Below, one piece after another: positions 11,826 to 12,754 of a stretch of 12,754 nt of DNA (within the stretch, counting starts at the first letter, position 1; every line of letters starts with the position of its first letter). Position numbers and translations under genes: made by a program. The notes beneath the pieces were generated by a model that had not been told where the DNA came from, ran no database searches, and was given only the letters and a program-made list of their open reading frames with translations. The DNA is from Clostridia bacterium. Its GTDB lineage: Bacteria; Bacillota_A; Clostridia; Christensenellales; Aristaeellaceae. The DNA is taken from positions 1-12,754 of the forward strand of contig JAGCIC010000059.1 of the NCBI GenBank assembly GCA_017648805.1. The letters are read 5' to 3'.

Positions 11826-12754
11826 TTAAAAACGTTTTTTCGCTTTGTCGGCTTCCCCGGCGTTGGCAGAAGCGGCCTCCCGGTCCTTGAGCATTTCTTC
11901 CACGGTCTTCGTGTGCAGCCGCGCCGCGCCTTCGGTCACGATTGGAGGGATGAACGTGCCGCCGGCTTTGCTTTCGGCTATGCGCTGCCTGGCTTTTTCG
12001 ATCTCTTCGGCGTACTGGGGCAGCCACTCGGCTTCTTCTATGAGCAGCTCGTCCACCATCTGATATATGGCGTCGGGCTCGCAGGCGGCGCCGGTCAGGG
12101 GATCCATGAGCATGGCCTGCCTTAACAGCTTTATGTCGCCCCTGACCGCGGCTTCCACCGCCAGGCGCTGCACGCTCACGTTGGAATTGCAGCACGCCGC
12201 GCAGCCCAGGGGCAGGTCGCCCACCTTGGGGATGCTTATGCCGTTGCCGTCCACGTAGCCGGGCACTTCCACCACGCAGTCATCGGGCAGGTTGGTGATG
12301 GTGCCGTTGTTGACCACGTTGAAGTGACCGCGGTAGACGCGGCTGGTCTCCAGGCTTTCGATTATGTAGCTGCCGTGCTCGGAGGAGCGCTTGTCAGCCT
12401 TGTACTCGAAAGGCGGCTGCTTGAGCCAGTTGGGGAAGTCGGTCTCGAACCAGTTGCGGCCTTCGGTGCATACCCTGAGATATCCGCCCGTTTCGCCGTT
12501 GATCCAGCTGCCAAGGTCGATATACTTGTGTATGTTTTGGGTGTGCTTCCTGTACCAGGGCACGTACTCGGACAGGTGGCCGTTGGACTCGGTGGAGAAG
12601 TATCCGAAATGGCGCATCATGTCGATCCTGACCTTCTCGGTGCGGGCGATGTCGGGATTTGCCTCCAGCGCCGCCAGGAGCTTGTCGTTCAGGTCAACGC
12701 CGTTGTGCTTTACGGAGATGTACCAGGTCATGTGGTTGATGCCCGCGCAGATGA
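11826..12754 (-). CDS. GH4 family alpha-glycosidase (MelA/AglA-like), 5' truncated
   Basis: This is the C-terminal part (about 308 residues) of a family-4 glycosidase; the frame is open to the window edge and starts outside. GH4 enzymes need NAD and a divalent metal: they oxidise the sugar at C3 and release the aglycone by elimination. The sequence enters with CAGINHMTW (12749-12723), whose His matches the metal-binding His of the family; the metal-binding Cys must lie upstream. Further family signatures are VRIDMMRHFGYFSTESNGHLSEYVPWYRK (split here), the NGISIPKVGDLPLGCAA segment and MDPLTGAACEPDAIYQMVDELL. These fit the alpha-galactosidase/alpha-glucosidase/alpha-glucuronidase branch rather than 6-phospho-beta-glucosidases, but specificity is undecided. 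The ATG at 12731 is an internal codon, not the start. The last 30 residues are charged and Ala-rich. It heads the visible part of the operon with the BMP fusion and the phosphoesterase. Confidence 0.93.
   Translation of the reverse strand, partial: ICAGINHMTWYISVKHNGVDLNDKLLAALEANPDIARTEKVRIDMMRHFGYFSTESNGHLSEYVPWYRKHTQNIHKYIDLGSWINGETGGYLRVCTEGRNWFETDFPNWLKQPPFEYKADKRSSEHGSYIIESLETSRVYRGHFNVVNNGTITNLPDDCVVEVPGYVDGNGISIPKVGDLPLGCAACCNSNVSVQRLAVEAAVRGDIKLLRQAMLMDPLTGAACEPDAIYQMVDELLIEEAEWLPQYAEEIEKARQRIAESKAGGTFIPPIVTEGAARLHTKTVEEMLKDREAASANAGEADKAKKRF

Noticed and set aside
10353..12125. A 590-codon open frame on the plus strand antisense to the BMP-fusion and GH4 genes
   Set aside because: Its protein shows no recognisable motifs, and it runs across the boundary of two well-supported minus-strand genes. 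Long antisense frames are expected with this GC content and codon use.

Overview
The window looks like part of a carbohydrate- and plant-compound-utilisation region from a GC-rich (roughly 60 % by eye) anaerobic bacterium, most likely an uncultured Bacillota/Clostridia member of gut type. This rests on the purine-rich AGGAG/AAGGAG ribosome-binding sites, the tight ATGA-type gene overlaps, frequent AGG and ATA codons despite the high GC, and family content (GH4, GH28, Fe-S old-yellow-enzyme reductase, fumarate-reductase-like flavoprotein). The taxonomic guess is an inference, not a demonstration. Eleven genes are supported: nine complete and two cut by the window edges. No rRNA, tRNA, CRISPR array, IS element, transporter membrane gene or classical DNA-binding regulator is visible. 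No intergenic gap exceeds 200 bases.

Layout. (A) Plus strand, 1-2910: the 3' end of a NagB-like sugar-phosphate isomerase/deaminase gene, a Gfo/Idh/MocA dehydrogenase and a GH28 polygalacturonase-like enzyme without a signal peptide. The unit ends at a perfect 11-bp hairpin shared with the convergent unit. (B) Minus strand, 7923 down to 2971: a four-gene operon in the order OYE-type NADH:flavin oxidoreductase with a 4Fe-4S motif, SDR dehydrogenase, 620-residue fumarate-reductase-like flavoprotein and alpha/beta-hydrolase esterase. Overlaps or 1-nt gaps join the first three. (C) Plus strand, 8032-9015: a second Gfo/Idh/MocA dehydrogenase, transcribed divergently from B across about 110 bp that carry two interlocked promoter candidates and a palindrome, and ended by a hairpin terminator. 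(D) Minus strand, window end down to 9205: a 5'-truncated NAD/metal-dependent GH4 glycosidase, a 644-residue protein joining a ParB/sulfiredoxin-like N-terminal module to a BMP/PnrA ligand-binding domain, and a metallophosphoesterase overlapping it by 4 nt.

How they may work together. Units A, C and D look like cytosolic breakdown of imported glycosides or oligouronides; none of the products with a visible N-terminus has a signal peptide. Unit B is a self-contained reductive set: enone/ene reductase, ketone reductase, fumarate-reductase-type flavoprotein and esterase. The first three enzyme classes are the same as in the daidzein-to-equol pathway (DZNR/DHDR/THDR), which suggests reduction of an unsaturated plant-derived or sugar-derived compound. 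The two most unusual items are this reductive operon and the cytosolic ParB-like/BMP fusion beside a GH4 glycosidase and a phosphoesterase.
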